From: a virus
Virus record (IMG/VR): IMGVR_UViG_3300035670_000044
Coordinates: 62,001 to 126,000 of that record
Direction: 5' to 3' (one strand)
DNA length: 64,000 bases
Below, piece after piece: positions 36,504 to 45,009 of the stretch. How positions within the stretch are numbered: position 1 is the first letter of the stretch; every line of letters starts with the position of its first letter. A model generated the notes under the pieces. The model saw only the letters and a list, made by a program, of their open reading frames with translations, searched no databases and had not been told where the DNA came from. The translations under genes were made by a program, and so were the position numbers.

Positions 36504-37425
36504 CACCATCAATGTGGGCACTAGCTCACCAGATCTCGCCCCCTTGGCCGGTCGCGAGTACCCTAGCCATTACACGTCACTCCCCAACGCAAACCTGCCC
36601 AAGGCAATGCGTCGGGATCTGGACAAAGTGTTCGTATCCCTTACAGGGGAAGAGCTCCCGCTTGAAGAGAATACCTTCCTGATCAAAGCGGAAGACGGAG
36701 TTTACAACCGTCTGTTCGGTCCGATCCTCAAGGTAGGTGTTGATGGCATCGAAAACACCGAGGCCGGCAAAGCCTACATCCAGTGGGGCAACCGGTACAT
36801 TCCAGTGTCCCTGGGCAAATCGGGAGTCTCGGTTGACATCAACGGTCAAACTGTCTCCCTGGAATCGGAGTTCGCTGAGTTTAACTTCAGTGGTCGCGGC
36901 AACGACATCGGACTGATGGTCTCGGTCGACGAAGAGGACGGGTCGGGTCAGGTCGTACTCCCCATTGCTGTCCGCTTCACCGATTGGGAAAATCCCCCCG
37001 AAATCAAGGCACTCAACGCCATGATGAAAAAGGGCAAGGACGCCGACATTCTGTCCCTGATTCAAGAGGTGACTGCCCGAGGCACTGGTCGTCAGCAGGC
37101 CGACCATGAGATCGACTTCCGTGATCTCGATGAGGGAGAAAGCTTCACTGTGGTTAGTTACAGATCGGTAGATACAAAACATGGTGTTAGTTTTAGAGTT
37201 GTTTTGGGAGATCACCCTGTGGTCGGCGAAACATCTGAGTGCTGGGCTCACGCCTCCCTCCGACCTCTCCTTGCTACTCAGCCCGAGATATCGGTTGAGA
37301 AGCCCGCAACTATCCACATCAAGGAAAAGACTGTGGGTTCTGACGGCAAGGTCCGTATCCGTTGCTCGATGATCCTGTCCCAACAAGAGGAGGTTGACAG
37401 TGACGCTCTAGACCTAAACTTCTAA
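36475..37425 (+). CDS. Candidate single-stranded DNA-binding protein with acidic tail
   Basis: The frame is open from TTG 36427, but that codon lies in the -10 box; GTG 36475 (MATTTAF...) is a better start. The protein is beta-rich with many charged residues in the middle (residues about 70-200) and ends in DSDALDLNF, an acidic tip with a terminal Phe like those of SSB and T7 gp2.5 that dock replication proteins. It sits at the head of the replication and nucleotide-metabolism region, has its own promoter and a terminator, as an abundant protein would. No family motif is certain, so SSB is an inference. Confidence 0.45.
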   Translation: MATTTAFTVNTINVGTSSPDLAPLAGREYPSHYTSLPNANLPKAMRRDLDKVFVSLTGEELPLEENTFLIKAEDGVYNRLFGPILKVGVDGIENTEAGKAYIQWGNRYIPVSLGKSGVSVDINGQTVSLESEFAEFNFSGRGNDIGLMVSVDEEDGSGQVVLPIAVRFTDWENPPEIKALNAMMKKGKDADILSLIQEVTARGTGRQQADHEIDFRDLDEGESFTVVSYRSVDTKHGVSFRVVLGDHPVVGETSECWAHASLRPLLATQPEISVEKPATIHIKEKTVGSDGKVRIRCSMILSQQEEVDSDALDLNF

Positions 37426-37458
37426 AGGGAATTTGGACCACCCTAATCGGGTCTAAAT

Positions 37459-37492
37459 AAGGCTGAGGGGAAACTACTACCCCCTTGGCCTT
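37459..37492 (+). terminator. Terminator hairpin after SSB-like gene
   Basis: AAGGCTGAGGGG (37459-37470) pairs over 12 positions, two of them G-U, with CCCCTTGGCCTT (37481-37492) around a 10-nt loop. The U tract is short (TTTCCT). Confidence 0.7.
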
Positions 37493-37515
37493 TCCTATCA
37501 AAAATTAAAAGTCCA

Positions 37516-37524
37516 TGCTATAAT
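37516..37524 (+). promoter_or_regulatory. Class B extended -10 (TGCTATAAT) of GIY-YIG gene 1
   Basis: A perfect extended -10 ends 7 nt before the ATG at 37532, so the message should be leaderless or nearly so. Confidence 0.65.
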
Positions 37525-37531
37525 CGTACCC

Positions 37532-38593
37532 ATGAGCAAAAAACCCAAACCAGACGACAACTTCGTCGTCTACGCTTATTCTCGCAGTGAGGGTAGTGAA
37601 AACGGCCCCGAGGATAGTTTTTACTACATTGGAAAAGGGAGACCTGAGCGCCCATACAACTGTAAAAGCAGGAAGCATATAAGATGCCCAAGAGACAAAA
37701 AGAAGAATATTCATATTCTCCACAAAAGATTGAAAGAGAATGTAGCATTTGACTACGAGATAAAACTCATCCAATTTTATGGAAGAATTGATACTCAGGA
37801 GGGTTGGCAGACTCTTAGAAACTTGACTGACGGGGGAGAGGGAGTTTCTAATCCTTCCTCTGAAACTAGGAGAAAAAAATCAGTAAGATTTAAAGGTAAA
37901 AGAAACCCAATGTACGGAAAAATCCCTTCAAAGGAACATAGAGAACTAACATCAAAAATACACAGGGGTAAAAATAACTTTAATTACAAACCACGTAACT
38001 GGTACCATCCTGACTATGGAGTTATACTCCAAAAATCATGTTGCGATATCATAGAAATGTACCCTAAAGATAACTTAATATCTTCTGGACTTTCCGCAGT
38101 TGCTCTCGGTAAAAGAAAATATCACCGTAATTGGATGTGTCTAGGTGATGAAAAAAATCCACCAGAAGGAATCATGACTCAAGATGAAAAAAGGATAGAC
38201 TTGGGGAAAAGATTAGACTGGTATCACAAAGAACATGGAGAGGTTAAGGGCGTATCCGCCACTAAGTTGGCCAGGATGTTTCCTGAAAAGGGTTTAGACC
38301 CTAGCTGTCTAACCAAGGTCTCTAAGGGCAAGAAGAAAATCTACAAGGGGTGGGTACCCTTGAGCAAAAAGGAGCTGGCTGACAACCCCCCTGTCCGTGG
38401 CATTCTAAGAGACTGGTACCACCCTGATATCGGAATTGTCAGGGGAGTAACGGCGAGCCAAATGCCTAAAATGTTTCCTCAATATGGGTTACGGGTCGGT
38501 AGTCTCAACGATCTCGCCAATGGTAAACTGAGGACTCACAGCGGGTGGTCCTTGCCACCCTGTAGACTAGACGAGCTAACCCCCTCCTGTTGA
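37532..38593 (+). CDS. GIY-YIG homing endonuclease 1 with three C-terminal DNA-binding modules
   Basis: Residues about 12-100 form the GIY-YIG-type nuclease: VVYAYSRSE, then FYYIGKGRPERPY, and LIQFYGRIDTQEGW with the family Glu/Arg positions. A NUMOD3-like NPMYGK motif follows near 126. The rest holds three copies of a ~45-residue module (about 157-201, 229-274, 295-339), each opening with a (N/D)WYH....G motif and closing in GW or NW, which probably reads DNA. The first half is much AT-richer than the phage background, the second half less so. Its stop codon TGA lies inside the next gene's GTTGAAAGC element. Confidence 0.85.
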   Translation: MSKKPKPDDNFVVYAYSRSEGSENGPEDSFYYIGKGRPERPYNCKSRKHIRCPRDKKKNIHILHKRLKENVAFDYEIKLIQFYGRIDTQEGWQTLRNLTDGGEGVSNPSSETRRKKSVRFKGKRNPMYGKIPSKEHRELTSKIHRGKNNFNYKPRNWYHPDYGVILQKSCCDIIEMYPKDNLISSGLSAVALGKRKYHRNWMCLGDEKNPPEGIMTQDEKRIDLGKRLDWYHKEHGEVKGVSATKLARMFPEKGLDPSCLTKVSKGKKKIYKGWVPLSKKELADNPPVRGILRDWYHPDIGIVRGVTASQMPKMFPQYGLRVGSLNDLANGKLRTHSGWSLPPCRLDELTPSC

Positions 38594-38605
38594 AAGCTAA
38601 ACAGA
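38589..38605 (+). promoter_or_regulatory. Class A element before 38619 gene
   Basis: GTTGAAAGCTAAACAGA with 21 nt from core to ATG at 38619. The TGA within GTTGA is the stop of the upstream homing endonuclease. Confidence 0.65.
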
Positions 38606-38618
38606 CACGACAAATCCC

Positions 38619-39179
38619 ATGACCGATACCGCCTCTGTCCCCTACGGCTGGACCTCTCCCGACCCGGACACAATCGCCTACGACTTTGGCGAGGCGAGAT
38701 TCGGTAAAGCCCCTAATGACATCCAGGCTAACGATACCGGCACGGATGGGAAGAGCCAGGAAGATGAATACCATAGCGAGTCGGTGGAGGCCGACAGCGA
38801 TCGGGGTCCGGCCAAGGTTGGCGGAGGCGAAAAATCCTCGTATGGCGGTACCTCGGACTACAAGCCGGAAGCCGGTGATAAGGATCCGGGAGATACCGGC
38901 ACACTCGACCTACCGGTTGGCCATATTGTCACCGAGAATGGCGTGGCTCAGGGGCGTAACTACTACCTCGTGCGGGATATTAAGACCGAGAAAGTGTATG
39001 GCGTCGTGCCGAACTTAAAGGAGGGCCAGCAGTACGAGACGGGAATGAAATCGAACCGTACCAGCGCTTTGGGAGACGTATACCGGGTACTTTCTGCGTC
39101 GTTGCCTGATTCGGTTCTCTCTCAGCTCCGCGAGAGATTCCCTGAGACCGAAGCCCTTACCAACGTCTACGACCGATAA
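38619..39179 (+). CDS. Hypothetical acidic protein, 186 aa
   Basis: The start follows CCC-ATG without Shine-Dalgarno, behind a class A element, so late expression is likely. Residues 1-95 are acidic, Gly/Asp/Lys-rich and probably disordered. Residues about 100-186 are folded (NYYLVRDIKTEKVYGVVP and a helical ERFPETEALTNVY end). It resembles small prohead or scaffold-type proteins only in composition. No family recognised. It stands alone between a homing endonuclease and nrdB. Confidence 0.5.
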   Translation: MTDTASVPYGWTSPDPDTIAYDFGEARFGKAPNDIQANDTGTDGKSQEDEYHSESVEADSDRGPAKVGGGEKSSYGGTSDYKPEAGDKDPGDTGTLDLPVGHIVTENGVAQGRNYYLVRDIKTEKVYGVVPNLKEGQQYETGMKSNRTSALGDVYRVLSASLPDSVLSQLRERFPETEALTNVYDR

Positions 39180-39219
39180 GAAAACCTGAACCTCCGGCCC
39201 ACTTCTAATCAAAATCCCC

Positions 39220-39225
39220 TATACT
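39220..39225 (+). promoter_or_regulatory. -10-like TATACT before nrdB
   Basis: TATACT lies 26 nt upstream of ATG 39252, followed by a run of eleven C. There is no TG extension and no clear -35. Confidence 0.4.
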
Positions 39226-39251
39226 GGACTTCTACCCCCCCCCCCTCACCC

Positions 39252-40262
39252 ATGCCGCCCCGCTCACTGCTATCGCACCCGCCAATGGTCTACAAGAAGG
39301 CGGGGGGATTTGAGTACCCTGAGTTTTTCGACTACTACCGTAAGGCGGTAGCTTCGGTTTGGAGGCCGGAAGAGGTGGCGATGGGGGCCGATGTTGCGGA
39401 CTGGCAGCAAAACCTCAGCGAAAGCGAAAAGCAACTGATTGCTGGTGTGTTGCGCGGCTTCACTGTCATGGAGATGGGAATCTCGGAGTACTGGGGAGAC
39501 GTGGTATGCCGGAAGTTCCCCAAACCTGAGATTTTATCTATGGCCCGGGCGTTCAGCTTTTTCGAGCAGATCCACGCTCAGGCCTACAACCACCTCTCCG
39601 ACACCCTTGGAATCAACGAATCTGAGGCTTTCCTATCCGACCCGGCCGCACAGAAAAAGGTAGAGAAATTCTTCACGGAATGCAGCTCGGAAAAAGTGTC
39701 TCTGGCGGTATTCAGTGGTGCGGGGGAGGGGGTAAGCCTATTCGCGTCATTCGCACTACTGCTGGCGTTCAACAAAACTGGCCGGATGAAAGGGTTAGCC
39801 CAGATTATCTCCTGGTCTGTTAGGGACGAGCAAAATCACAGTGATGGCGGTTGCGAACTCTTCAAGAGGTTGGTGGAAGAAACAGGAATTACTGATGAGG
39901 AGATTAAAGAGATTAGCGAGGGATTCAATACTGTACTAGAGAACGAGTTCAGTTTTCTAGATAACATCTTTGATAATATCGACAACTCGGAAATCCCTGT
40001 CCGACTGGAGGAAGCCAAGGCCTATCTTAAGCTCCGAACCAATAACCGTTATGGCTGGCTTAACCTGGACCTATCCATCCCCATGAGCGATCAGGAGAAA
40101 ATCTCGGCGGCCAACATCTCCTCCTGGTTCGACCCGATGGTAAGGGGCCAAACCAACTCCGATGTCTTCTCTCAGGCAAAAGACGGGTCTGTGTATGTAG
40201 CTAAGCCCTCCCAAGATTGGATGTCAGTCGATTTATCCGTTCTGGACTTGGCCCTAACATAA
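39252..40262 (+). CDS. nrdB: Ribonucleotide reductase class I small subunit (NrdB)
   Basis: It makes the radical needed by NrdA to convert ribonucleotides to deoxyribonucleotides. All metal ligands and the radical Tyr are visible: Asp50 (VADWQ), Glu105 and His108 with Tyr112 in FEQIHAQAY, Glu159 in GEGVSL, and Glu193 and His196 in RDEQNH. At 336 residues it has normal length. It is separated from nrdA by three small genes. CCC-ATG start without Shine-Dalgarno. Confidence 0.93.
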   Translation: MPPRSLLSHPPMVYKKAGGFEYPEFFDYYRKAVASVWRPEEVAMGADVADWQQNLSESEKQLIAGVLRGFTVMEMGISEYWGDVVCRKFPKPEILSMARAFSFFEQIHAQAYNHLSDTLGINESEAFLSDPAAQKKVEKFFTECSSEKVSLAVFSGAGEGVSLFASFALLLAFNKTGRMKGLAQIISWSVRDEQNHSDGGCELFKRLVEETGITDEEIKEISEGFNTVLENEFSFLDNIFDNIDNSEIPVRLEEAKAYLKLRTNNRYGWLNLDLSIPMSDQEKISAANISSWFDPMVRGQTNSDVFSQAKDGSVYVAKPSQDWMSVDLSVLDLALT

Positions 40263-40273
40263 CCCTATCCGCC

Positions 40274-40438
40274 ATGTACCCGTACCCGAAACCGTATCGC
40301 CAAGAACCAAACGGTCCCTGGATCATACAAACCGGGCGCGGAATACGAACCTACGACGACCCTGAGCTCGCCTGGAGCGCCTACTACTTCTCTAAACTTC
40401 GATACGAAAAAGACCATGGAAAAAATCAAGCAGGTTGA
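40274..40438 (+). CDS. Small protein, 54 aa
   Basis: ATG at 40274 in a CCGCC-ATG context, 11 bp after nrdB. The product (MYPYPKPYRQEPNGPWIIQT at its start) is rich in aromatic residues, with a WSAYYFSKLRYEK helix. The context and spacing match the other genes. No family; a small accessory protein of the nrdB region. Confidence 0.45.
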   Translation: MYPYPKPYRQEPNGPWIIQTGRGIRTYDDPELAWSAYYFSKLRYEKDHGKNQAG

Positions 40439-40589
40439 TAAAGACACCCGGTACATGCTCCAGGAGCACGGGACTGTCTGTCTAATCACCGAGCCAGGAC
40501 GAGCCGACCGCCTCCTAGAGCTCGCACACAAGAGACGAGTGAACCAGGCTTGTTACTTACACTCCCCCATCGACTCCTGGGATATCTGA
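40416..40589 (+). CDS. Small protein, 57 aa
   Basis: ATG at 40416 overlaps the previous gene by 23 bp and ends 5 bp before the next start, filling the gap exactly. The product begins MEKIKQVDKDTRYMLQEHGT, has a helical EPGRADRLLELAHKRRV stretch and ends in SPIDSWDI. Unknown function. Support comes from tiling and codon use only. Confidence 0.45.
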   Translation: MEKIKQVDKDTRYMLQEHGTVCLITEPGRADRLLELAHKRRVNQACYLHSPIDSWDI

Positions 40590-40594
40590 CGACC

Positions 40595-41071
40595 ATGGAC
40601 ATCAACATCAACATACCAGATGGGTGGGAAGTAGGAGAGACCGAATCGTTCGAGGAGGTGCCAGATCTAGACCCGAACGACGCCAAATCCGAGCAGTGGA
40701 AGCAGTGGAAAGACTCCCCGTACCAGATTAGTGATATGGGCCGAGTGAGGAGAGTTTATGAGAACGGAGAGATCAAGTACCGTAAACCCCGATCGGATGA
40801 CCGGGGGAAATACCGTGTCAACCTCACCTGGACACGCAACGGCACCCCATACCGAGAAGAGCCTTTCCAGCACCAAATGGTGATGGCCGTTTTTGGTCCC
40901 GAAAAACCAACCGGTGAGCACATTGTTGTGTGCCACAAAAAGCCAACCGGGCCCGACGGCAAGCCGGACAACCGCCTCTCCAACCTGTACTGGTGCGACC
41001 GAAGCCGGAACGTTGAAGACTCGTGGGATGATGGTCTGATGGATTCGGGAGCCGAATGGAAAGATGAGTAG
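40595..41071 (+). CDS. NUMOD4/HNH endonuclease-like protein, 158 aa
   Basis: The preferred start is ATG 40595 (ACC-ATG); the longer frame from 40550 overlaps the upstream small gene. Residues about 33-55 (EQWKQWKDSPYQISDMGRVR) match the NUMOD4 module. Residues about 93-131 carry an HNH-type pattern: His93, VVCHKKP with His114, and PDNRLSNLYW with Asn126. It is a probable homing-type or structure-specific nuclease. Its N-terminal IPDGWEV recurs in other small genes of the window. GC content is like its neighbours, unlike the GIY-YIG genes. Confidence 0.7.
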   Translation: MDININIPDGWEVGETESFEEVPDLDPNDAKSEQWKQWKDSPYQISDMGRVRRVYENGEIKYRKPRSDDRGKYRVNLTWTRNGTPYREEPFQHQMVMAVFGPEKPTGEHIVVCHKKPTGPDGKPDNRLSNLYWCDRSRNVEDSWDDGLMDSGAEWKDE

Positions 41072-41134
41072 TGTGCCCGACGAGCTGCTAGCTCAGCCTC
41101 CCTGACCTTTAAGCCGCTAACCGCCCCCACCCAC

Positions 41135-41157
41135 CTCGACCCACGTGTCGGGATAAA
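41135..41157 (+). terminator. Weak terminator-like hairpin before nrdA
   Basis: CTCGAC pairs with GTCGGG (one U-G) around a 6-nt loop, followed by ATAAATTTTT. The 118-bp gap between 41072 and 41189 otherwise shows nothing clear. Confidence 0.35.
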
Positions 41158-41189
41158 TTTTTGCACCCTTTAAATCTTCGTTAACTACT

Positions 41190-43136
41190 ATGACTGCCTT
41201 CAACATCGACACTCTCCCCACTCACCCCGACTGGTTAACCGAAGAGGCCCAGCAGACTCTGAGTAAGGGCTATCTCATTCCAGGGGAAACTTCCCGGGAT
41301 ATGTGGAAACGCTGCGCGGTTACGGCGGAAAAATACCTTAACTACCCGGGGATCAGCACCGATTTCATGGAGATGTTTTGGAAAGGATATATGGGAGGAG
41401 CGTCTCCGGTTCTGAGTAACTTCGGAACCAATAGGGGGTTACCTTCTAGTTGCTATAGCCACTCCATTTCCGATGACACCAATAGCATCTTCAGCCATCT
41501 CAAGGAGGTTGCGGCTCTGAGTAAGAACGGTGGTGGAGTTGGTAGTTATTTTGGTGAGCTAAGGCCTAGCGGTTCTCCGATCCGGGGGGGCGGCAAGTCA
41601 GGCTCTATCGTTGACTGGATGCGTCTGTATGACCGCACCGCAGCGACTGTGTCCCAGGGGAATACACGTCGCGGTTCATTCGCCCTCTACCTCCCCATCG
41701 ACCACCCCGATCTGATGGAGGCCCTGCGTAGCAAAGACCATAGCCAGGGAGATCCCCGGCAGTTCATCGACTCCAACCTGGCCGTAACTGTAACCGACGA
41801 ATGGATCGAATCGATGTTGGCCGGTGATCAGCACAAAAAGGAGATATTTGCTGAAGTCCTTAAGTACCGAATGATCTCTGGATCTCCCTACATCATTTAC
41901 ATCGACAATGCCAATAACCAGCGTCCGGATTGTTTCAAGGAAAGAAACCTTAAGGTCCTGTTTTCAAACCTGTGCTCGGAAATTTTCCTGCCATCCGATG
42001 AAAATCACACGTTTGTTTGTGTCCTCAGCTCGTTAAATTTGGCCAAATACGATGAGTGGAAAACCTGGAGAGGAAGTGTTACCGGTAAAACTCTCCCCGA
42101 GCTTGGTATCTATTTCCTCGACGCAGTAGTCTCTGAATTTATTCACAAAGCCGAACGCATTCCTTCAATGGGTCGTGCGATTAGGTTCGCTAAGAAGTCT
42201 CGTTCCCTCGGACTAGGTACCATGGGTCTTCACGCCCTGTACCAATCCCACAACCTCCCATTCGCATCCAAAGGTGCCCGAGAACTGAACATCGAAACCC
42301 ACCGCTGGATCGATGAAATGACCCTTAAGGCATCACAGGACATGGCTAAAGTTTATGGGGAGCCGGAGTGGTGTGAGGGTAATGGCGTTCGCCATGCTAC
42401 CCGAATTGCAATTGCCCCCACAAAAACCAACTCGGTTATCTGTGGGGCGGTTTCAGAAGGTATCGAGCCCCTGACAGCCAATCTGTTCTCTGCCTTAAAC
42501 GCCAAGGGCACATTTGTTCGCCGCAACCCATATTTAGAGGCTCATCTCGATTCAATCGGACGCAATAACCAGGACGTGTGGGATTCTATCCTGGATGAGC
42601 TCGGCTCTGTCCAGCATCTCGACTTCCTGGACACCAGGGCCAAAGAGGTCTTCAAAACTGCCCGGGAGATTGATCAGTTCGAACTAGTGGCTCAAGCAGC
42701 GGAGCGCCAACCTTACGTGTGTCAGGGGCAGTCCCTCAACCTCTACGTTGACCCAGAAGCATCAGCTAAACAGCTCTGGAGACTCCACCTCAGTGCGTGG
42801 AAAGCAGGTCTGAAGTCCCTCTATTACCTGAAATCCCGCTCTTTGCAAGTCACTAAGTCCAAGAAACCACAACAGAGCTCTTCTCAGGTTGCCATGGTAG
42901 TCAGTAAGTCTGATTGCCCGTGGTGTGTCAAGGCAAAGGAACTCCTATCTTCAAGTGGCTATGTAGTTCAGGAAGTCGACCGATCCACCATCGCCGATTC
43001 TGACTGGCCATACACCACCGTCCCCCAGATTTGGTTAAACGGAACCCATGTTGATGGGGGTTACGAAGGTCTTGCTAAACTCCTAGGTGATCCAGAAGCG
43101 GATCGATACAGCGAGTGTTTAGCCTGTCAAGGCTAA
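41190..43136 (+). CDS. nrdA: Ribonucleotide reductase class I large subunit (NrdA) with internal glutaredoxin domain
   Basis: The 648-residue catalytic subunit lacks an N-terminal ATP cone. Catalytic residues are present: Cys88 (SSC), Asn260-x-Cys262-x-Glu264 (NLCSE), Cys277 (FVCVLSS) and the radical-path pair Tyr545-Tyr546. After the barrel, residues about 565-632 form a glutaredoxin-like domain with CPWC at 576-579 and a cis-Pro TVPQIW segment. The protein ends in the usual swinging-tail motif CLAC (643-646). Thus the reductant is built in between barrel and tail. No intein or frameshift is seen. Confidence 0.92.
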   Translation: MTAFNIDTLPTHPDWLTEEAQQTLSKGYLIPGETSRDMWKRCAVTAEKYLNYPGISTDFMEMFWKGYMGGASPVLSNFGTNRGLPSSCYSHSISDDTNSIFSHLKEVAALSKNGGGVGSYFGELRPSGSPIRGGGKSGSIVDWMRLYDRTAATVSQGNTRRGSFALYLPIDHPDLMEALRSKDHSQGDPRQFIDSNLAVTVTDEWIESMLAGDQHKKEIFAEVLKYRMISGSPYIIYIDNANNQRPDCFKERNLKVLFSNLCSEIFLPSDENHTFVCVLSSLNLAKYDEWKTWRGSVTGKTLPELGIYFLDAVVSEFIHKAERIPSMGRAIRFAKKSRSLGLGTMGLHALYQSHNLPFASKGARELNIETHRWIDEMTLKASQDMAKVYGEPEWCEGNGVRHATRIAIAPTKTNSVICGAVSEGIEPLTANLFSALNAKGTFVRRNPYLEAHLDSIGRNNQDVWDSILDELGSVQHLDFLDTRAKEVFKTAREIDQFELVAQAAERQPYVCQGQSLNLYVDPEASAKQLWRLHLSAWKAGLKSLYYLKSRSLQVTKSKKPQQSSSQVAMVVSKSDCPWCVKAKELLSSSGYVVQEVDRSTIADSDWPYTTVPQIWLNGTHVDGGYEGLAKLLGDPEADRYSECLACQG

Positions 43137-43147
43137 TCCCCAACCTG

Positions 43148-43156
43148 TGCTACACT
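43148..43156 (+). promoter_or_regulatory. Class B extended -10 (TGCTACACT) before dUTPase
   Basis: It ends 13 nt before ATG 43170, in the 33-bp gap after nrdA. Confidence 0.5.
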
Positions 43157-43169
43157 AAAAATACAACTA

Positions 43170-43814
43170 ATGCACCCCGTGATCTCCCCCCTATTCTTTG
43201 TCAACCCCGGCGATGAAGCTTTTGTCCCCACCGTCTCTCACCCAGGTGAAGATGCTGGTGCCGACATTCGAGCCCATGCTCAAAACAGCTACGATCATGC
43301 TTCAGCGGTCTTATTTTACCGTGAGTTTGAGGAATGGGCTATCAAGCATGGAACTCGTCTGTATATTGACGGGGAGGTATTTACATCCGAGTCGGAAACA
43401 GATTTTGTCGAAGTAGTAGAGCAATGCGGAGGGGCAGTTTTTCTCGGCCCTGACGAAACCGAGCTAGTTCACAGCGGGTTCAAGGTTATTCTCCCCAAAC
43501 TTGACGGTCTCGGGTCTCCCTGGAACAACTTCATTTCAGTGTACAAAATTGTGCCGAGGTCTGGATTGGCCCATAATCACAAAATCCTGGTAACTAACTC
43601 CCCTGGCATCATAGACTCCGGATATCAAGACTGGGTTAAAGTGTCTCTGACCAATCGTGGTGACAACTTTCACGTTTTTACCCATGGTTCCCGTATAGCC
43701 CAAGGTTTATGCGAGCTGGTCATAGACCAATCCAGGTCTGAGTTTACCACAGTCCCCGGGGTTTTTGGGGTGACAGCCAGAGCTACTGGAGGATTTGGCT
43801 CTACATCAGTTTGA
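43170..43814 (+). CDS. dut: Trimeric-type dUTPase with a ~65-residue insertion
   Basis: The enzyme hydrolyses dUTP to dUMP, protecting DNA from uracil. All five motifs are visible: GEDAGADIRA (I), PRSGLA (II), TNSPGIIDSGY (III), GSRIAQGLCE (IV) and RATGGFGSTS (V, the P-loop-like tail). Between motif I and the LVHSGFKVILP strand an extra segment (about residues 38-100) carries helices and is not part of the standard fold; total length is 214 against about 150. The gene ends in a TGATG overlap with the next one. Confidence 0.9.
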   Translation: MHPVISPLFFVNPGDEAFVPTVSHPGEDAGADIRAHAQNSYDHASAVLFYREFEEWAIKHGTRLYIDGEVFTSESETDFVEVVEQCGGAVFLGPDETELVHSGFKVILPKLDGLGSPWNNFISVYKIVPRSGLAHNHKILVTNSPGIIDSGYQDWVKVSLTNRGDNFHVFTHGSRIAQGLCELVIDQSRSEFTTVPGVFGVTARATGGFGSTSV

Positions 43815-43996
43815 TGAGGGATACTCAAGCCCTACACCCCAACTACCGGTCTCGTCTTTGTCGCTATTGCGGCGGCCGAGGCTTTACTTTAGTTGAGCAG
43901 GTCGATCCCAAAAATCCTGACAAAGAGGTATGGAACAATGTTGTCATCGAGTGCAAATTTTGTGGCGGGGAGGGAATTTCCAAGCCCAGAGATTGA
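43814..43996 (+). CDS. Small DnaJ-type zinc-finger protein, 60 aa
   Basis: ATG 43814 overlaps the dUTPase stop (TGATG). Two CxxCxGxG motifs, CRYCGGRG and CKFCGGEG, form a single DnaJ-like zinc-binding unit. The function may be chaperone-like or simply metal-stabilised protein binding; similar tiny proteins are frequent in phages. It overlaps the HNH gene in another frame by up to 59 bp. Confidence 0.65.
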   Translation: MRDTQALHPNYRSRLCRYCGGRGFTLVEQVDPKNPDKEVWNNVVIECKFCGGEGISKPRD

Positions 43997-44459
43997 GGTT
44001 TTAGTCCTGAATTTCGACTATACCCCCGTAAACATTGTGTCAGGTAAAAGGGCGATCGTACTTCTTCTAAAGGAGCGTGCACACTATGTTTCGGTGAAAG
44101 TAATCCGTCTTGGAGGATACGTCTCACTACCCCTGAGCCGTACTGCCAAGGAAAAACCTACCAAGTCGGCAATCTATCGCCGAGACGGACACACATGTCA
44201 GTACTGCGGATCTACTCGCAACCTAACCATCGATCACCTGATACCTCGTTGCCGAGGGGGACAAGACATTTGGGAAAATCTCCTCCTTGCCTGCTCCAAA
44301 TGCAATACGGTAAAGGGGCATCGTACACCAGAACAATCTGGATTGAAATTGAGACGTAAGCCTAGGCCACCTCTGCCCAAAGTTATCGAACTGGTTCAAC
44401 GTTCTAGTGACCCAGAGTGGTCACAATATGGCTACGGAATGACAGTCTCTGTTCACTAG
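43938..44459 (+). CDS. HNH endonuclease, about 173 aa
   Basis: [24 protein letters not shown] near the N-terminus is the typical opening of stand-alone HNH nucleases. CQYCG and CSKCN bind zinc, and [18 protein letters not shown] with KGH supplies the H-N-H residues. The start is uncertain: ATG 43938 lies inside the zinc-finger gene, while the conserved part begins near 43992; TTG 43893 is also open. It may be a homing or packaging-associated nuclease. Confidence 0.8.
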   Translation: MLSSSANFVAGREFPSPEIEVLVLNFDYTPVNIVSGKRAIVLLLKERAHYVSVKVIRLGGYVSLPLSRTAKEKPTKSAIYRRDGHTCQYCGSTRNLTIDHLIPRCRGGQDIWENLLLACSKCNTVKGHRTPEQSGLKLRRKPRPPLPKVIELVQRSSDPEWSQYGYGMTVSVH

Positions 44460-44462
44460 ACT

Positions 44463-44480
44463 GTTGAAAGCCACATAGAG
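44463..44480 (+). promoter_or_regulatory. Class A element before 44494 gene
   Basis: GTTGAAAGCCACATAGAG, 22 nt from core to ATG 44494, only a few bases after the HNH stop. Confidence 0.7.
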
Positions 44481-44493
44481 ACCTTTAAACCCC

Positions 44494-45009
44494 ATGATCA
44501 AGTTCACCTTCAACCTGCTGGACCGATACGGTTTGGTAGAACTCGGGTACATTCGCCTATCCAATTTAATCAACAAAAACCTCCTGAAGCGCAACACCCT
44601 GAACACCGAGTTAATTGCCGATGCCTTTCAAGCTGTGGACGGATTTTGGCTTAAGCACGGTCGCACCCAGTGGTATAGCGAGTCTGATATCCGCATCATT
44701 GTTGGGAGTGTCGTGGAATCGTTGCGGGACAACAGCCTGGATTCGGACGAAATCCGCACCCTGGTCAACTATATCACCGCAAAGTGGAAACCGGAGATCG
44801 CTGAGTCCAAGTCTACTGCCGATACCGATGTCCTAATCCCCTCCCCGGTAGAGAACAATGCACTGAGGGCGGTAGAGGTCTGGAAGCAGGTTCCGGCCGG
44901 GCTCATGAGCACTTCCGACTTCATCTCATTGGGATCTAAAGCCATCTCGGAAAACCTCCCCGACGCGTCAATTGTGAACGGCGTCATCTCGGCCCTGGGC
45001 CTCAAGTAA
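44494..45009 (+). CDS. Helical protein of unknown function, 171 aa
   Basis: ATG 44494 (CCCC-ATG) is placed by a class A element. The protein is alpha-helical throughout (LIADAFQAVDGFWLKHGRTQ, ITAKWKPEIAES), with a Pro-containing linker near residue 115 and a compact C-terminal helical domain. It heads a three-gene unit with two other small genes. Late promoter and size suggest a virion or assembly protein. No family recognised. Confidence 0.55.
   Translation: MIKFTFNLLDRYGLVELGYIRLSNLINKNLLKRNTLNTELIADAFQAVDGFWLKHGRTQWYSESDIRIIVGSVVESLRDNSLDSDEIRTLVNYITAKWKPEIAESKSTADTDVLIPSPVENNALRAVEVWKQVPAGLMSTSDFISLGSKAISENLPDASIVNGVISALGLK

Noticed and set aside
36577-37386. 269-codon open frame on the minus strand
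   Set aside because: It is antisense to the SSB-like gene, has no promoter or sensible start context, and its composition reads like a shadow of the plus-strand gene.
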